8,967 nucleotides of DNA, taken from positions 1 to 8,967 of the forward strand of contig JACQUI010000314.1 in assembly GCA_016210395.1 (NCBI GenBank). The letters run 5' to 3'. Numbering within the stretch: position 1 is the first letter of the stretch; each line of letters opens with the position of its first letter. A program made the position numbers and the translations under genes. Origin of the DNA: Chloroflexota bacterium. Its GTDB lineage: Bacteria; Chloroflexota; Dehalococcoidia; Lucifugimonadales; JACPCL1. Below the pieces are notes generated by a model. It was not told the DNA's origin, did not search any database, and saw nothing but the letters and a program-made list of their open reading frames with translations. Below are positions 6,942 through 8,967 of this stretch, one piece after another.

Positions 6942-8740
6942 CAGCGCCGCGCTCCCGCGCCCAGGCTTGCCGCAACGCCCCGCCAGACCCGCCTGTGCAG
7001 CGCCACGTTGTCCGTGCGAAGCGGCGCAGGCGCTTCGATGATGGTCGCGCCGTGGCCCGCAAAGCTTGCCGATACCGCACTGCGGAACTCGCCCCAGTCC
7101 TGAACGCGCGCATAGCCCAGGCCGTACAGGTCGGCGGCGGCTTTGAAGGTCAGGCCGTGCGGAGTGCCGAAATAGGCCTCGAACACGTCGTTCAAGGAGG
7201 CCTGGGGCAAAAAGGAGAAGATGCCCCCACCGTTGTTGTTCACCACGATGATCGTGGCGTCCAGGTTGTGCAGTTTCGTCGCCAGCAGGCCGTTCATGTC
7301 GTGATAGAAGGAGATGTCGCCTATGACCAGGACAACGCGCCGGCCCGAAGCCGCCGCAGCGCCCAGCGCTGTGGACACCACGCCGTCAATGCCGCTGACG
7401 CCCCGGTTGGCCATGAACTGCACGCGCTGCCCCGTTGAAGGGTAGAAGCTGTCCAGGTCCCGAACCGGCATGCTGTTGCCTGCGAAGAGGATGCTCTCTT
7501 CGGGCAGCAGCGACGCAAGCTCGCTGAAGACCCGGCCTTCGAATAGCTCAGAGATGGCCGCGATCTGGCCGCTCTGCGAGGCCCTGGCAGCGGCGTTCAC
7601 GCTCAACCACCGGGCTAGCCAGGGTGACTCGGCGCGCGTGCCTGGGAGCGCGTCCGACAGGTCACGGCACAGGCGTGTGGCGTCAGCTTGCAGCACTTCG
7701 CCCGTCAGAAACGAGGGGTCGCGCCAGCCGCTGCCGTCGTCCACCAGGATGTGCCGTGCAGAAGCGTGGAGCTCGAGGTACTGAACGAATGGCTTCGACA
7801 CCGGGACGGCGCCGAAGCGCAAGACCACGTGAGGGGCAAGAGTTGAGGCCACGTCTCCGTCGCGTATGAAGCCGTCGTAGGCGTCCAAAACAAGGGTGCG
7901 GTCGTGGGGGCCGCACCGCACCTGCGATAGGACGTCCGCAACGACCGGGTACCCCAGGCGGGCGGCCAGGGCGACAACGGCCTCCGGAAATGCGCCGTCG
8001 TACTGCGGGCCGCACACGACGACGCCCCGCTCCACCCCCGTTAGCTTGCTTGCCAGGCGATTCACCTCCTCAGAAGGCAGCCGCCTCTCCACAGGCGCGG
8101 CATCCAGGAACGGCCGCCCGCCGTCCCTGCCCTGCCATGCGGGTGAAGAGAAACCGACGCCGTCTGCGGCAAAGTCGCCCGGGACCGTTAGCGGCTCCAG
8201 GGGCTCGCGGAAAGGGACGTTCACCTGCACCGGTCCGGTGGGCGCGGCCTTCGCCGTAGTCCAGGCGCGTCCCGCAACGGCGCGCACGTAGGCCAGCAGC
8301 GGCGCTGTCGCCTCCGGCGGCGGCAGCGTGACCGACCACTTGGCGTGCTTGCCGTACATGCCGTCCTGCTCCATGGTTTGCAGGCTGCCCCAGCTCACAA
8401 GCTCCGGCGGGCGGTCCGCCGTTAGCGCCAGCAGTGGAACACAATCGTTGTGCGCCTCGGCTACGGCGGGATGGAAGTTGGCAGAGGCCGTCCCCGAGGA
8501 GCAGACCATTGCAACAGGCTCGCGCAGGACACGGGCCATGCCCAGGGCGAAGAAGGAAGCGGAGCGTTCGTCCAGGTGCATCCAGGTCTTGATGGCGGGA
8601 TGCCGCCCGAAGGCCAGGGCCAGGGGTGAGGACCGGGACCCGGGGCAGATGCAGACGTGTCGCAAGCCGCAGCGGGCAAGCTCGTCCACGAACGCGCCGG
8701 CGAAGGCGTAGTTGCGGTTTTCAAAAGGAATGTTCGTCAT
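6941..8740 (-). CDS. menD: SEPHCHC synthase (MenD), thiamine-diphosphate enzyme
   Basis: MenD condenses isochorismate with 2-oxoglutarate, with loss of CO2, to form SEPHCHC, the first committed step of the pathway. The 599-residue product, slightly longer than the usual roughly 550-580, shows all hallmarks: CPGSRSSPLALA (32-43), the ThDP-activating glutamate E58 in LDERSASF, CSSGTASANFHPAV (80-93), LTADRPPEL (106-114), NSMPVRDLD (422-430), ANRGVSGIDG (444-453), the ThDP/Mg motif GDISFYHDMNGL starting at G474, and NNNGGGIFSFLPQ (501-513). The enzyme should be soluble and dimeric or tetrameric. The start codon lies 20 bp inside the end of menF, and the ribosome site there is weak, so translation probably depends on coupling to menF. 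It also overlaps menH by one base. Confidence 0.97.
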   Translation of the reverse strand: MTNIPFENRNYAFAGAFVDELARCGLRHVCICPGSRSSPLALAFGRHPAIKTWMHLDERSASFFALGMARVLREPVAMVCSSGTASANFHPAVAEAHNDCVPLLALTADRPPELVSWGSLQTMEQDGMYGKHAKWSVTLPPPEATAPLLAYVRAVAGRAWTTAKAAPTGPVQVNVPFREPLEPLTVPGDFAADGVGFSSPAWQGRDGGRPFLDAAPVERRLPSEEVNRLASKLTGVERGVVVCGPQYDGAFPEAVVALAARLGYPVVADVLSQVRCGPHDRTLVLDAYDGFIRDGDVASTLAPHVVLRFGAVPVSKPFVQYLELHASARHILVDDGSGWRDPSFLTGEVLQADATRLCRDLSDALPGTRAESPWLARWLSVNAAARASQSGQIAAISELFEGRVFSELASLLPEESILFAGNSMPVRDLDSFYPSTGQRVQFMANRGVSGIDGVVSTALGAAAASGRRVVLVIGDISFYHDMNGLLATKLHNLDATIIVVNNNGGGIFSFLPQASLNDVFEAYFGTPHGLTFKAAADLYGLGYARVQDWGEFRSAVSASFAGHGATIIEAPAPLRTDNVALHRRVWRGVAASLGAGARR

Positions 8741-8967
8741 GTCCCAACGCTTTCAGGAGGGGCTGGAACTTCATTTCAGTCTCTGCAAACTCTCTGGACG
8801 GCTCTGAGCCGTCCACGATGCCCGCGCCCGCGAAGAGCACAGCCCTGTCGCCGCGCACCAACGCCGACCGGATGCCCACCCAGAGCTCGCCCTCGCCCAT
8901 CGCATCAACCCACCCCACAGGCGCGCCATACCAGCCCCGGTCGCCCTCCAGCCTGCGGATGGCCTCC
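8721..8967 (-). CDS. menF: Isochorismate synthase (MenF), C-terminal end, cut by window edge
   Basis: The last 81 residues of a chorismate-utilising enzyme enter from the right edge; the first complete codon is at 8966-8964 and the stop is at 8723-8721. The frame contains GDRGWYGAPVGWVD, ELWVGIRSALV, AVLFAGAGIVDGSEPSREF and ETEMKFQPLL, the strongly conserved end of isochorismate synthases. The AGAGIV block and the following Glu-rich segment carry chorismate and Mg-binding residues in the family. Anthranilate and aminodeoxychorismate synthase components share this fold and a similar end, but the immediate overlap with menD makes MenF by far the likeliest. It is the first menaquinone gene of the minus-strand run that is visible; the operon promoter lies outside the window. 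Confidence 0.93.
   Translation of the reverse strand, partial: EAIRRLEGDRGWYGAPVGWVDAMGEGELWVGIRSALVRGDRAVLFAGAGIVDGSEPSREFAETEMKFQPLLKALGHDEHSF

Noticed and set aside
6303..7103. Plus-strand open frame opposite menH and the end of menD
   Set aside because: Antisense to two well supported genes, Arg/Gln/Ala-rich, with no domain recognised.

Overview
The window is a GC-rich bacterial chromosome segment that carries most of a classical (o-succinylbenzoate) menaquinone biosynthesis locus. It is followed by two unrelated genes. The host is probably a member of the Chloroflexota, for example a Dehalococcoidia- or SAR202-like lineage. That guess rests on the GC-rich coding style, a bacterial PAC2-family gene, and a dispersed-looking GTAGGGG...CCCCTAC inverted repeat of a kind I associate with such genomes. 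It is an inference, not a demonstrated assignment.

Layout, read along the minus strand from the right edge: the 3' end of menF (isochorismate synthase), menD (SEPHCHC synthase) and menH (SHCHC synthase) are joined by 20-bp and 1-bp overlaps. Next comes menC (o-succinylbenzoate synthase), which lies on the plus strand. Its 3' end overlaps the 3' end of menH by 29 bp, and its 5' end diverges from the next gene across only 51 bp. The minus strand then resumes with a family III (CaiB/BaiF, formyl-CoA transferase type) CoA-transferase, menB (DHNA-CoA synthase) and menA (DHNA polyprenyltransferase). menB and menA overlap by 7 bp. After menA come a PAC2-family gene, which appears to have its own promoter and terminator, and the 5' part of purT (formate-dependent GAR transformylase), cut by the left edge.

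The genes together would convert chorismate to isochorismate, SEPHCHC, SHCHC, o-succinylbenzoate (OSB), OSB-CoA, DHNA-CoA, DHNA and demethylmenaquinone. Three expected functions are not in the window: the OSB-CoA ligase MenE, a DHNA-CoA thioesterase (MenI-type) and the final methyltransferase (MenG/UbiE). The position where menE could be expected, between menC and menB, is filled by the CoA-transferase with its catalytic aspartate intact. This is the most interesting feature of the window. The enzyme may activate OSB by CoA transfer instead of ATP-dependent ligation. In a bolder version it would move CoA from DHNA-CoA to OSB, doing the work of both MenE and the thioesterase.

The non-coding DNA is sparse. 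It holds a 255-bp stretch between purT and the PAC2 gene (terminator-like hairpin, a TATAAT box, an imperfect inverted repeat), a 178-bp stretch between the PAC2 gene and menA (hairpin, sigma70-like promoter), and two short spacers of about 50 bp around the CoA-transferase gene, each with a small palindrome. I saw no rRNA, tRNA, CRISPR array or transposase.
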